Assembly (NCBI GenBank): GCA_023053545.1
Contig: JAKZAN010000004.1
Span: 5,890,001-5,954,000, forward strand
Reading direction: 5' to 3'
DNA: 64,000 nucleotides
DNA from: Lepidurus packardi
Taxonomy: Eukaryota > Arthropoda > Branchiopoda > Notostraca > Triopsidae
Shown here: in pieces, positions 27,401-41,301 of the stretch
Numbering within the stretch: position 1 is the stretch's first letter
How the letters are laid out: each line of letters begins with the position of its first letter
Notes under the pieces: generated by a model
Databases searched by the model: none
What the model was told of the DNA's origin: nothing
The model's input: the letters and a program-made list of their open reading frames with translations, nothing else
Program-made: the position numbers and the translations under genes

Positions 27401-28089
27401 ACCGTGTAATGCGGGGCCTTAATTGGGATTCCAAATCACTTCCGCTTCCTTGGACCATCAAATGAAACTCGCATCGACCCACATCTTCGCAAGTAAACGG
27501 TCTGGAAAAGCAACAGTCACCATAGATACGGTATAAAGAAAAGGAGAAAATGGGGAAAAAAGCGCGCGCTGCATGAATTACATTCAATGCACTTTCGGGA
27601 AAGCTAATGACAAAACACGCTTTTATTCCGAAAACGCACTTGGCAACAATACAAGACGGGAGATGTATGTGTCATTACAGACTAGGGTTACCTTCTTCCA
27701 GAGTAATTTCTACAGAGAATAAACGAGAAGATAGGTGAATGATCTGAATACATAACAAGTTGTAGACCGAATACAGATACTCAATCATGGCAAAGAAACG
27801 AAGTGCGATTGCTTGAAAACATATGGTTGATTGGATTGAATTGGTTGAAAACATAGCAACCAAACAGAAATGGAGGGGAACGGAGCAAACGGCGTTCCAG
27901 CGAACCAAAGAAGCGGACCAGAATCCAAGTAGACAGCCAGCTGCACTTCAGATAGCTTTACATCCTAGTTGATTCGCGTTTTAATTAGGTTATCTGACAC
28001 CATTAAGTTGAATTCCTAGGAAACAAAAGAAAATCAAGTTGGTTCTTCCAAGCTCTAGTTCGAGTTACTTTAAGGGCTTTCAACTTAGG
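21397..28089. other. Non-coding stretch; two hairpins and one open region of unknown nature
   Basis: No gene recognised. At 22949-22993 TTCCTTACAAATAAAGGTTAG faces CTAACCGTTTTTGTAAGGAA across a 4-nt loop. At 23082-23119 GCAATATGTTGTAGGCC faces GGCTCCACAACATTGC across 5 nt. Homeodomain-type TTAATTAATTAA / TTTAATTAATG strings cluster at 23296-23330. The interval 23409-23889 is open on both strands (154 codons plus, 147 codons minus) but neither translation resembles a family I know. A further imperfect inverted repeat (GGGTTTCATAAATAATTACG against its mirror) lies at about 26518-26570. Confidence 0.5.
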
Positions 28090-29128
28090 TTAATTTAACC
28101 TCAGTCGAGCTAACGCTGATGGAGGCTGTGCTTTAGCCACACGTCTGTCATCTTCGTCATCGCTAGTATAGTTGGTAGCAGCCAAAGGAGTCGTGGTAAC
28201 AGCGCCTCGCGAAGATGTAGCTTGCATTAATTCGGCGTCAGGACCCGTCTTTTCCTCGTAAAGAAGAATGTTGAGGGTTTCTTCATAAATCCTAGCCTCA
28301 GGAAACTCTACTTTAGTATGCTTCTTATCCGTGGCGTAGACAATCGAGGTACAGCATACTTCAGCGACTTTTTTGCCATGCCCGAAAAATGACCAAAGAC
28401 AAATCTCGTTGGAACCAATGACGTCTTTGATGAACAGAACCCGTCCGGAAAACCGAAGCGAGACTTTATCGAACAATTCGATATTCTTTAGAAGGTTATC
28501 ATCCGATGCACTAAAAAGCAAACATTTGTCAAGAATAGCTGAAAAAAAAAAATTTGGGTGGATAAATTATGTTAATTTTCTATACCTCGTGTAGGAGTAC
28601 TTATTGTTGTGTCGATTGAACTGCAACTTAACGACAGGTTTTGCTGAGGTAGAGATAAGCAACTGCTCTTCGCGCTGCGAAGTGATAAGGGGAACTCGAC
28701 AAATAGGTTCCGGTTCATGGTCTTTTTTCTTAAGGAAAGCTTCACATGCAGACACCAAGTCAGAAATACAATAGTATTTCGCTTCGTTTAGCAATTCAGC
28801 AACTTCTCGTTTGCTTTCCGGTAAAGGGACACTTCCGTCTCGCAGAAAGTTCAGTATGGTACCAAAATGCTTCCCACTCCGATCAATCAAGATCCAGCCT
28901 TAATAGAAACCCAGCGATTTTTACTCAGTAATTTCATTCTCTGTGGATAGTTTTACCTTCTGAATCTGTCAGTACTTCCATTCTTCCACTAAACATGGCA
29001 CGTAGCATTGTGTCATGTTTAGTTAACGTGCCAATGGTTGTGTAATGCAGAGAGCCTCCTACATTGAGCTTCACATACTGGGAAGGGTTCCCTTTGATTA
29101 CAGTTCTGTGGTCCCCAGTTCCTGACAT
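28090..29128 (-). CDS. BTB/POZ adaptor for CUL3 ubiquitin ligase (BACURD; KCTD10/KCTD13/TNFAIP1 group)
   Basis: Three coding exons on the minus strand, 29128-28957, 28898-28586 and 28510-28090, with GT-AG introns of 58 and 75 nt and consistent phases, give a 301-residue protein (vertebrate TNFAIP1 is about 316). The N-terminal BTB domain begins near residue 15 with [18 protein letters not shown], then [20 protein letters not shown] and [19 protein letters not shown]; the family core follows ([67 protein letters not shown]). Relatives bind CUL3 through the BTB domain and bring RhoA and other substrates for ubiquitination; that role is taken from the family. The C-terminal tail is acidic (TSDDEDD). 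A splice acceptor (CTTAG) 7 nt before the ATG suggests a leader exon upstream. Assignment to the group is firm; which of the three vertebrate paralogues it matches is not meaningful in an arthropod. Confidence 0.95.
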
Positions 29129-30343
29129 ACTGTACCTAAGAAAGATACAAAATAACTATATGATATATGCAAGAGAAAATTACATGGAATGAATCCTTAC
29201 TTTTGAGTTTTGTTTGGTTTTATTTAATGAATTAACGTCATAAAACAGATTTCAGAACGATCACAATGTTTTCTTTGAAGCCTCTGCTTATTGATATCGA
29301 ATGTCTGAAGACAATCGATAGAGAAGTGAACCAAAAGACTGTTTTCGAGGTGTTGATGAAACGATAAATGCGAAACGCGAAAGGTAAACGCAAAATGATG
29401 CTGTGAGACCGCTCGAACGAAATCCCGTGAAACGGAGTAAAATGCGAATCTGTAGCTTGAGAGAAGTTGTATTGTTGTATCCCTATCCTGCTTGTAGACA
29501 CATCCAACGGGAGACGTGAAGTGCGAAACACGAAATGGTCAAGAAAGCGAAACACGAAATGGTCAAGAAAGCGAAACACGAAATGGTCAAGAAAGCGAAA
29601 CACGAAATGGTCAAGAAAGCGAAACACGAAATGGTCAATAAAGCGAAACGTGCTACTGTCCCACAAATTTACAAGGATAGGAAAATTTGGCGGAAAGGGA
29701 CGAAGCTTATTCAACTAAATAATGAATTACTCGGTTAATATGCATACTTGACATAGGGGTTCTTCAGCAATAGCACTTCATTTGGTCTGTTCTACAACAT
29801 ATCTTTTTACTTTTTCAGACCTTACTCCCCTTTAAAGGGTGCATAAAGAACAGATCAAATTAAAAGTTCTGGCTGAAGCGAATATATTATGTTATATTAT
29901 CTGACACTTTGTTTTTGAATTTGTGAAATTCCAATAAAGAGATTTGGATAGTAACAAGACTTGTGTATCGTTCGGAGAACTCATTTCTCCACACTGACCC
30001 CCCTTTCATCAAAATGGGCCCCTTTTATACCCGGGGTTAAAGCGAATATTAGAACAGATGTATAACAGAAAGGTACAGAATTACACATAGGATCCCGAAT
30101 TACATATTAAAAGAAAAGATACAGAATTACACATTACACGTGTACAGAGTTTCGCAACCACATCAAGCATAGTATATAACTTTTACACCAGATTTTACAC
30201 CGGGCGTTTACATCAGATTCTGTCTTAAGGATGTAAAATGACATAATCTTTGAAATAAGTTTAGAATGTAGGAAAGGGTTGGTAAAAGACCTTGAATTAA
30301 AAGGCAGCAATTTCATCGTAAAGATGGGAAGTTCTAATCTCGT
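29129..30343. other. Intergenic, between the BACURD start and the sushi-gene 3' end
   Basis: Contains the 24-bp tandem repeat at 29523-29642. A related GCGAAA/AAATGCG-rich stretch lies at about 29350-29450 and reappears, inverted, near 34500-34600. The part from 29930 to 30060 has an AATAAA and, on the minus strand, a TATAAAAGG; it faintly resembles a long terminal repeat but has no partner in the window. No gene recognised. Confidence 0.5.
29523..29642. repeat. 24-bp minisatellite, five copies
   Basis: The unit GCGAAACACGAAATGGTCAA plus GAAA is repeated five times head to tail; four copies are identical and the fifth differs by one base (AATAAA for AAGAAA). Because 24 is a multiple of three and the unit lacks stops in several frames, it produces artificial repetitive open frames on both strands. 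It lies about 400 nt upstream of the BACURD start codon, so it may be in that gene's leader intron or promoter. Confidence 0.95.
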
Positions 30344-33300
30344 CTAAGTAATCAGTGGATCATTTTGAATTTCGCCTTTAGCGTCTGACACATATCCTTT
30401 TCCGGTTCTTTTATCTCTTTCGACATGGAATCGCAAATGCATGGAATCATACGACTTGTCTTCTGTCTTGCGCCTAGAAAGTACATGTTCTTTTCATATT
30501 AACCTTTTATGACATTATATCAAACTTGTTTTACCTTTGCTGTCGTTTGCAAAAATAGCAACATGCCAAAATTGAAAACAATATAGTGGAAATGCACGCC
30601 CCAATAACCGTGCCAATAAAAGCTGTCTTCCAAGAACTCTCTATTCAAATAATATTCGATATGTATGTTTCAATAAAATAATTCCAAATCTTGCTTACCA
30701 CAAGCAGATTCATCTAGGCTATGTATTGTTGAATTCGGGTACTCCAGATATTCCGTCAAATTCTCGCTCCTTGAAGTGTCTGTAACAATAAGCTCTGTCG
30801 TAGTTGTTGTTGGTACCTGGCAGATAAACTTTGATGGTAGATTGGACCAAGTACCGTGTGCTTGGCAAATAGAAATGCCTAGTCCTAAATGTTGTTCAAA
30901 GATCAGTATATGTAGTGTATTAATTAAGGTCAAAAGAAAAGTGGCGCAGGAAACCAACTTGGTCCAGGACGGACTTGTACTGTTATTCGTGCTTGCCTGA
31001 AAGTTGCTGAAGTTTGCAACAGCAAATCACGTTGATTTCCTGCGTTATCTTTTTTGAACATTATAGTGCTACTATAATGAATGCTTGAAAGTACAGTGAA
31101 AACTGTTTAACATGAAAAACCTGTTAACACAAAATAGAATTCCAGTCTGGACAAACGCTATGTAACTACATCAATCTTTTAGCACGAAATCCTTTTAACA
31201 TGAAAAAATATTCCGGTCCCTCCGGTTTCGTGTTAAACAGTTTTCACTGTATTTACTTTGGCCATTAGCTGGTTCTGCAAGATTGACGCAAACGTATGTT
31301 GCTTGAGAACCTTCGGAATAACCTTGTATGTTTGCCAGTATAGTGTTAGCAACCGAAGGCGGTTCGCTACAGATAATTTTACCTAGATTTTTTAAACAGA
31401 TAATTAGATTGCCATGAAGAAAGAGAGTATGTTTCAATGTGTTTCAGTAAAATTTTTCTTCTTTTCCGTTAAATAAAGACAAAATCTTGTTTACCACAAG
31501 CAGATTCAAAACTATGTATTCCCAAGTAGCACAAGTTGGTCGAAGGAACGTCTGTTTCTGACCTTTAACGTCAAAAAGTGACGTTATTTCAACGTTGCAA
31601 AGACATACAATTTGCAATCTTTGGTAATCTTTTAATCGTTGGGGAAAGAAAAATCCCCGTAGGACTATATACTTGACTCTGAGCAACGTTGTTTCGACCT
31701 AAAACGGACGATACCTTGGACGTCTAAATTTGACGATTATACAACGTAAAGGTGACATACAATTTGCAGTCCGTCTGAACGTCACAAAGTGACGTCAATT
31801 TCAGACGTCGGCGACGTCATTTCAACTATTTATCGACCAACTTGTGCTACTTGGGTTGTTGAGTGTAGATAATCCAGATTTTCCGTCGAATTCTTGCTCC
31901 TTGAAGTGACTGTAACAAGCTCTGTCGTAGTTGTTGTTGGTACCTGGCAGATAAACTTTGGTGGTAGATTAGACCAAATACCGTGTGCTTGGCAAATCGA
32001 AATACCTAGTCCTAAATTTGTTTTTCAAAGATCAGTTTATGTAGTGTATTAATTAAGGTCAAAAGAAAGTAATGCAGGAAACAAACTTGGTTCAGGCCGA
32101 ACCTGCAGTGTTACTCATGTTTGCCTGAAAGTTGCTGAAGTTTGCACCAGCAAATCAGGTTGATTTTCAGCGTTACCTTTTTTGGACCTTATAGCGTACC
32201 ACTGAGGAATGCTTGAAAATATTTACTTTGGCCATTAGCTGGTTCTGCAAAATTGCTGCAAATGTATATTGCTTGAGAACCTTCGGAATAACCTTGTATA
32301 TTTGCCAGTATAGCGTTGGGAACCGAAGGCGGTTCACTACATGTAATTTTACCTAAGTTTTTAAACAGATAATTCGATTGCAGTGAAAAAGGGAAGTATA
32401 ATATTTTCTACGTTTGCAGTGTAAACCATGATCCGCATAACGTAACCATACTCCGAAACTGGTACAGAGCAATACTTTGTCAGCAATCAGTTCAAAGCCG
32501 TCTTTACATTCAACTATCGCGACTGAGCGATCGAGTTTGTAGTAAATTCGTGCGTTTGCAATAAGGCTCTCTAAATCGATGCAACCTTGAGGAAAAATTA
32601 GTTATGTAAGGCATTAGTTAGTTTTTATTACTTGTGCCGGTCGTGAAAGATGCTTGCCATTTTTCTAGTTTGCATGTGGGTGTTATGGTCCTTGGCCAAT
32701 GTGTATAAGCTCCGTCAGGATCGCAATGTCGGTAACTAGGACCGATCAGCGTGAATCCTGACTGGCATTTGTACTCGACTCGCTTGGGTTCTACGTACAC
32801 GGCTGAACCAAAAGCCGGAGCTTCCGCTGATCCACATTCCGTGTTCCCTTGGAAATAGAAGTGTATTATACTGTATATAGGTTGAATATGTTGTGGAATA
32901 TTTACCATAATAAGCATAAGCTTCGATATCACAGAAAACCAGTGGCTTGTTGCCAGCAGTGAGTTCTTCTATCAAAATAGTATCACCAGGGCTTCCACCT
33001 GGAAAACCTTCGTTTTTTTGGTCAGGGCAATATATCGGTATTGCATATTTGTTGTTATTTCCTTCATGCAAGCCGCAAAGCGTTGATTTTTTAGTCAAGG
33101 TATCTATAACTGACACCTTCACGCTAAGTTCTGTGTTGTCTATTGAGAATGTGCTTAGTTACATGCCAACGTCTATAAAATAGTACTTCGTGAGAAAAGC
33201 TTGACTAGCCGAACACCAAGTTTCCGCTCCAAGCTTATGCGTACCCAGCGAGTTTTTCCTATTGGCTGTAGTTCAAGGCAAGGAGACACAAAATCGTCTA

Positions 33301-33783
33301 CTAAATACTTGTTTTGCGATCCATTGACCGAACTTGGGTAGACTTTTATCGTTTCTCTCTGATAGACGATATTTGGCACTTTTGAAACACACACAAAAAA
33401 CATGTTCATTATACGAAGATCGGAAGATAGATGACAATGTCTGGCGCATTACAGACCATCAAACACTTACAGCAAATGGGAATTGTTCCTGTCCATGAAC
33501 CGTCACGGGAACATGTTCTTGAGTATTCCAAATTGTAAAATAAATTAAATGTTCCTGGACAGGAGTAAGCGACTGTCTGGTTCTCGGAGTAAATTGCTAG
33601 TTCGGGGGAAATTTTTCCATTATGTGATTTTCCAGGGATTCCACATTTCGTATTCGCTGTTTAAGAAAGTTGTTAAGCATAGAACATTATGGAATATCGG
33701 AGCTTTTAATACCTACCTAAAGTTCCGTAGGCTAACAAGTACGTGCAGTATGACACTAAGAACAGAGTTCTCTGTACAGACAT
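30344..33783 (-). CDS. Transmembrane sushi (CCP) / fucolectin-like (FTP) receptor, Furrowed-like
   Basis: Exons (minus): 33783-33717 signal peptide (MSVQRTLFLVSYCTYLL...); 33656-33471 CCP1; 33378-33187 and 33130-32906 an F5/8-type FTP domain (SVNGSQNKYLVDD...C, LCG, IYC, VFCDIEAYAYYG); 32847-32632 CCP2; 32585-32412 CCP3; 32352-32227 plus 32011-31495 CCP4 and linker, interrupted by a transposon; 31382-31257 plus 30884-30699 a duplicate CCP4 and Thr-rich linker; 30640-30535 membrane span (FIGTVIGACISTILFSILA); 30473-30344 tail of about 43 residues ending NDPLIT. Exons 1-10 are all in phase 1, so they can be skipped or swapped. Without the first CCP4 the protein is about 535 residues. Each CCP has four cysteines and the expected Trp or aromatic. 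The HxRxD fucose motif of sugar-binding FTP lectins is not visible, so lectin activity is unproven. Likely a surface adhesion or recognition protein; Drosophila Furrowed also combines FTP and CCP domains. Confidence 0.85.
31094..31249. mobile_element. pogo/Tc1-mariner-type MITE (156 bp) in a sushi-gene intron
   Basis: The ends are inverted repeats (CAGTGAAAACTGTTTAACA / TGTTAAACAGTTTTCACTG), flanked on both sides by TA (31092-31093 and 31250-31251). The sister copy of the duplicated block has the uninterrupted empty site GAAAATATTTAC near 32215-32226, which shows insertion after duplication with TA as target. CAGTG-type ends and a TA target fit pogo/Tigger-like elements. It lies only a few bases inside the donor site of the exon ending at 31257. 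No coding capacity. Confidence 0.9.
31521..31855. mobile_element. 335-bp MITE inserted in a coding exon of the sushi gene
   Basis: Terminal inverted repeats CCCAAGTAGCACAAGTTGG (plus TCGA in from the end) occupy both ends. Inside, GACATACAATTTGCA occurs twice in direct orientation and there are CRE-like TGACGT palindromes. The sister exon (30699-30884) reads CTATGTATTGTTGAAT; here it is CTATGTATT, element, TTGTTGAGTG, so the target duplication is TT (2 bp) and the interrupted sequence is the linker exon of the receptor. The superfamily is not clear from the ends. Read from the exon into the element on the minus strand, a stop appears at 31830-31832. Confidence 0.9.
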
Positions 33784-34897
33784 GGTTTCACGATTTCGAA
33801 AACTCCTATACTGAGGACTGCCTTACAAGAGAAGGCGAATGTTATATTCTCTAGGATATGGTATTATTGAAATGTCACATATTAATTTATCCTCAATACA
33901 CTTCCTTTATGACACAACTTCCTACGTCTAAACGCAATTCTCCCGTTACAGATGATTACAGATGATTGTCGTTCTGATATTATAATCGGAATAGTTTATA
34001 GTATTAATTTGTTTTTCCTAAAACTTTTCCTCAAGCAAAAGATCCAGGAATTTATATTATGCTCTGAATTAAACTGTTATATTGCTTTGTCCATTGTAAC
34101 ACTATAAAAGTCTCAGAAAAATCTTAAAATAAATAATGCAATCTGTGTTACGATTTCCTAATTGTAATAATGCCGTTTACTTTTAATTTAACTGTAATTT
34201 TACAAATTACAAGAATTACTCTTATTCATATTGTGAATTAAAAGTTTTATTGGTAGTTTTACAATACTCTATTGTAAGTTTCGCAACCACATCACTTTGA
34301 TGCTTAAGAGATATTTAAACTATATTTATTACAAATTCGATTATAGAGTTATGTTAAATTATAGTTCAGGTTATTTTAGGTTAGGCAGGTTAAGCCAGGT
34401 TAAATTACGCTAGGATTAGGATATATTTTTAATATTTCATGTGTTCTTTAAGTATTAATTGAACATTTAACCTACAATATCTTTCAAGTTAAAGTTTCAG
34501 TTTACCCGTTTCGAGGGATTTCGCTCTTGCGGATTCGTAGGATTATTTCGCGTTTTACCACATCATCTTTCGCATTTCACGCTTTATTGACACCCACAGT
34601 CTGGCGTTAGTTGCTTAAGTTAGTCACTAATTCTACCAAGTAGCGCCAACTAACGTTATTTTAGTAAGTTAAGTTAGTGTATGAACGTGTTTTTCTCTCA
34701 GTTTAAAAAATCGAAAGAAACATTGTGTTCATTGTTTCAGCCAGGCAGAGGGTAAGGAAGCTAACATTTATTAGCTAAATATGTATTTTGTATGTATTTT
34801 TCCGTCTTTCTTTTTCGTTGCATTGGCCGTTACCAAACCTAATGTAATGCTTTCACTTGCGACTTGGTTTCGCAGGTCTAGCTAACAGTAAACAACA
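33784..34897. other. Intergenic between head-to-head sushi gene and Piwi
   Basis: AT-rich from 33850 to 34460, without a gene. The string GTTTCGCAACCACATCA near 34277 also occurs near 30148. At 34500-34600 lies an inverted relative of the GCGAAA-rich stretch at 29350-29450. A plausible Piwi leader exon ends at 34751 (GTAAGG donor) with its acceptor (TTTCGCAG) at 34875. Confidence 0.5.
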
Positions 34898-38727
<3,830 letters not shown>

Positions 38728-40080
38728 AAAAGTGATCTGTAGTGTTCGTCATACTTGCTTTCAATCATTGTTGACGTTTTTCCTACCTCGGGTAAAGAAC
38801 ATTAGCTGATAGTTTTTAATCGTTTGAGAAATTAAAGCGGTTAATATGCAACCAAGAAAAATGGCTGCGTCACTGTTAAGAGAGGTATTTTCATAATACT
38901 ATGTACTCAGGAAGCAAACTATTTTCTTTTCAGTATTTTTTCGCATTTTTTAACGCAAATTGTAACTGGCAACAGGTAAGAATAGAATAAATCTCGAGCT
39001 TGTAATTTTCATGTGCTTTATTAGAAGTGAATTAGACATGTCACATGAAAATTCAATTAGACCGGCAAATGCCTGTAGACAAGAAATACAAATTCTGAAA
39101 TTGGAGATATTATATTTATTTAAATGTAAATATCTTTCACTGGGATTGAGAAAGTGAGCCCAAACGCATTTCAAACTCCCATGTTTTGGTATACTAAAAA
39201 GCAGCTTTCGAACTACCTTATCCTGTTGAGTTTAGACCTAGAATAAATTCTGAGATAGCTAAGGTTAAAAGTATACTACTGCATTCTAACAGCGAAGGAA
39301 AATAAATATTCTTGAAGAGCTATAAGAGCGCTTTTGAAAACAAAATTCCAAGTCCGCGCGCGAGTCCGAATACACTTCCGAAAGCGCTTCGAAAAGAGGA
39401 TTCACATCCGGTCCCTTCCGCTACGTGAAATAGGTCATGGTTTGATTTGATCTGATCTGAAAAACAAGAGGCGGATGTTCTCCTAGCATGTACAATAAAA
39501 TTAATCGACAATAATTGAATTGTTTTTCACCCAACCACAAATCCAAAGAGAAATAACCGATTCTAACCGGTCCTACTAAAACCCAGAGTACTCAGACTAT
39601 TTCCTAGATTAACCATTTGAAGGTTTTAAGCTTATTAACTTAAATGTATAGTTAAACTAAATCTCAAAACCAACACTCCCATCCTATACAAAATAACTTC
39701 TTCGGGAATTAACCACTCACCTGAACGATTTAGTTGCCTGGTTCTTTTATTGCATGCCGTGCCTAGGATATACATCCGATTTGCCTGATTAACTAACGAA
39801 GTTACTAGGTTTGTACCATCTTTTTCTACCATTTTACGTTCTCTGGACCCGTAGCACGATCCCCCCAGACTACGTTTGGTATTCTCGTAATTGACTATTG
39901 ACCTAGTTTTTGTTTTTACCGTGTAGTTTACAGTCCGTGGATAGTTTTGTCTACGACATTATCGACCATTCCGACATTATCCCCATTATCCCCTTCACAA
40001 CGTGATCCAGGATATACTCAATATCGGAAGCTTCTTAACTTTCTCTTACACGTACGCATTTACAACGCATTATCTTGGAT
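38728..40080. other. Intergenic, Piwi 3' region to GST promoter
   Basis: A likely Piwi polyadenylation signal (ATTAAA) lies near 38831-38836. A possible two-exon micro-ORF starts at 38861 (see findings). The rest, including GC-rich repeats of TCCGCGCGCGAG type near 39353, shows no recognisable gene. A minus-strand frame at 39635-39832 has no family I recognise. Confidence 0.5.
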
Positions 40081-40085
40081 TTCCA

Positions 40086-40142
40086 CCAATCACGATGACT
40101 CGTGAGAATGGGGATCGCATTGTCCATATCTCGCATATAAAG
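40086..40142 (+). promoter_or_regulatory. GST-1 promoter: CCAAT box and TATA box
   Basis: CCAAT at 40086-40090 inside CCAATCACGATGACTCGTGAG, and TATAAAG at 40136-40142. The same arrangement, with much sequence identity, stands before GST-2 (41894-41950). A leader exon starts about 25-30 nt downstream and ends at 40243 (TTAATCCG before GTAATTAAC). The TGACTCGTGA string resembles a bZIP (AP-1/CncC-like) site but is not a full antioxidant-response consensus. Confidence 0.7.
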
Positions 40143-40488
40143 ACCAGACTGCCAGCAGGCGAAGCTTCTTACCGCACAGACTCTCCAACGGACAACATCT
40201 AGTTTCTAACGTCTTCTGAGGCTTCTAGAGAAGAATTAATCCGGTAATTAACCTTAAAATTTAATTTGTTTACTCTTTTCACAGGTAAAGCTTTTTAAAT
40301 TTTGTTTTGATCAAAGCTTAGAGCTTCGGACGACGGGAAAGTTGGCCTTGAGTAAGGCTTAGATGCTTGCATTTAGAAGTTTTCTGTCTCGAACGCTTGC
40401 AGACACACTAATTAAAGAAGTTTTTCAGCTGACTCACTTCCCTCGCGACGTCGTTTATCGCGCTTGTTATTGGCTTCTTCTAGGCACC

Positions 40489-41301
40489 ATGACCATTGAC
40501 TTGTACTACATGCTCTTGAGCCCCCCTTGCCGCGCAGTTATGATGGCAGCCAAAATTCTTGGAGTTGAACTCAATTTGAAATCGACTGACTTAATGGCTG
40601 GCGAGCATTTAAAGCCCGAGTACATCCAAATGAACGTTGAACATACCGTTCCCACCTTGGATGATAATGGCTTTGTTTTGACGGAAAGCCGTGCTATTAT
40701 GTCGTATTTGGCCAATCAGTACGGAAAGGAAAGCACGTTGTACCCACACGAGCCCAAAGTGCGTGGTTTGGTCGATTCAAGGATGTACTTTGATATGGGC
40801 GTGCTTTACCAACGGTTTGGCGACTACTGCGTAAGTTATTTTATAATTCTTGTATCATTACCCATGTTAATAGTACATAAACGTTCCTTTATTTACTTGT
40901 AATGTGTCTAGTTTCCTGCCATGTTTGATGGCCAAGACCGAGAACTTGACGCCGACAAAAAGAAGAAAATGAACGAAGCAATAGGGTTTCTGGATACTTT
41001 CTTAACCAAGAGCAAATACGCTGCCGCAGATCATCTCACTTTAGCTGATCTGACCCTTGTTGCATCTGTCACGACAATGGAAGTAATGTTTTTTAAAGAT
41101 ATTTTTTTTTAAATTAAGGATATCAAGCATTCCTATCTTCTTTTCTAGGCTACACTTCCCGAAATTTTTGCTTCTTTTCCTCACATTCAAGACTGGTTAG
41201 TTCGCTGCAAGGCTCAGATCCCTGACCACGAAACCACAAATCAGAAGGGTGTCGATATTGTTGGAGAAATTGCCAAGAATACCATTCACAAACATATTTA
41301 A
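40489..41301 (+). CDS. Delta-class glutathione S-transferase, copy 1
   Basis: Coding exons 40489-40830, 40912-41082 and 41149-41301 give 221 residues, the usual delta GST length. The non-coding leader exon ends at 40243 and its 240-nt intron ends at 40483, so the ATG sits 5 nt after the acceptor. The thioredoxin-like half has S11 in the S-P-P-C-R motif (catalytic Ser of delta GSTs; sisters have S-A-P-C-R), V54-P55-T56 and E66-S67-R68 for glutathione binding. The helical half contains DHLTLADLTL. It should conjugate glutathione to electrophiles in the cytosol. The leader intron stays open and in frame from an ATG at 40363, giving a possible 42-residue extension if retained, but a sister-conserved acceptor argues for the short form. 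Confidence 0.95.

Larger units (their letters stand above)
30660..32395 (-). repeat. Tandem duplication of a two-exon block inside the sushi gene
   Basis: About 30660-31425 and 31430-32395 are direct copies. They share both exons of a CCP domain plus the linker exon (GTTGTTGTTGGTACCTGGCA, GTAGTGTATTAATTAAGGTC, CAAGGTTATTCCGAAGGTTC on minus) and the intron between them. By eye identity is high, with small indels in the linker. Each copy carries a different small transposon: 31094-31249 in the first and 31521-31855 in the second. Removing these leaves units of about 605 and 630 nt. Confidence 0.9.

Noticed and set aside
29467-29738. Repetitive frames encoding K-W-S-R-K-R-N-T units
   Set aside because: They are a by-product of the 24-bp minisatellite, whose unit length keeps frames open; no start context or domain.
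29750-30060. Possible solitary long terminal repeat fossil
   Set aside because: An AATAAA and a CACA-CTGACCC-like border, and a TATAAAAGG on the other strand, recall such ends, but there is no second copy, no clear boundary and no associated coding region in the window.
39635-39832. 65-codon minus-strand frame as a possible gene or transposon remnant
   Set aside because: No family recognised and no supporting repeats or splice signals.
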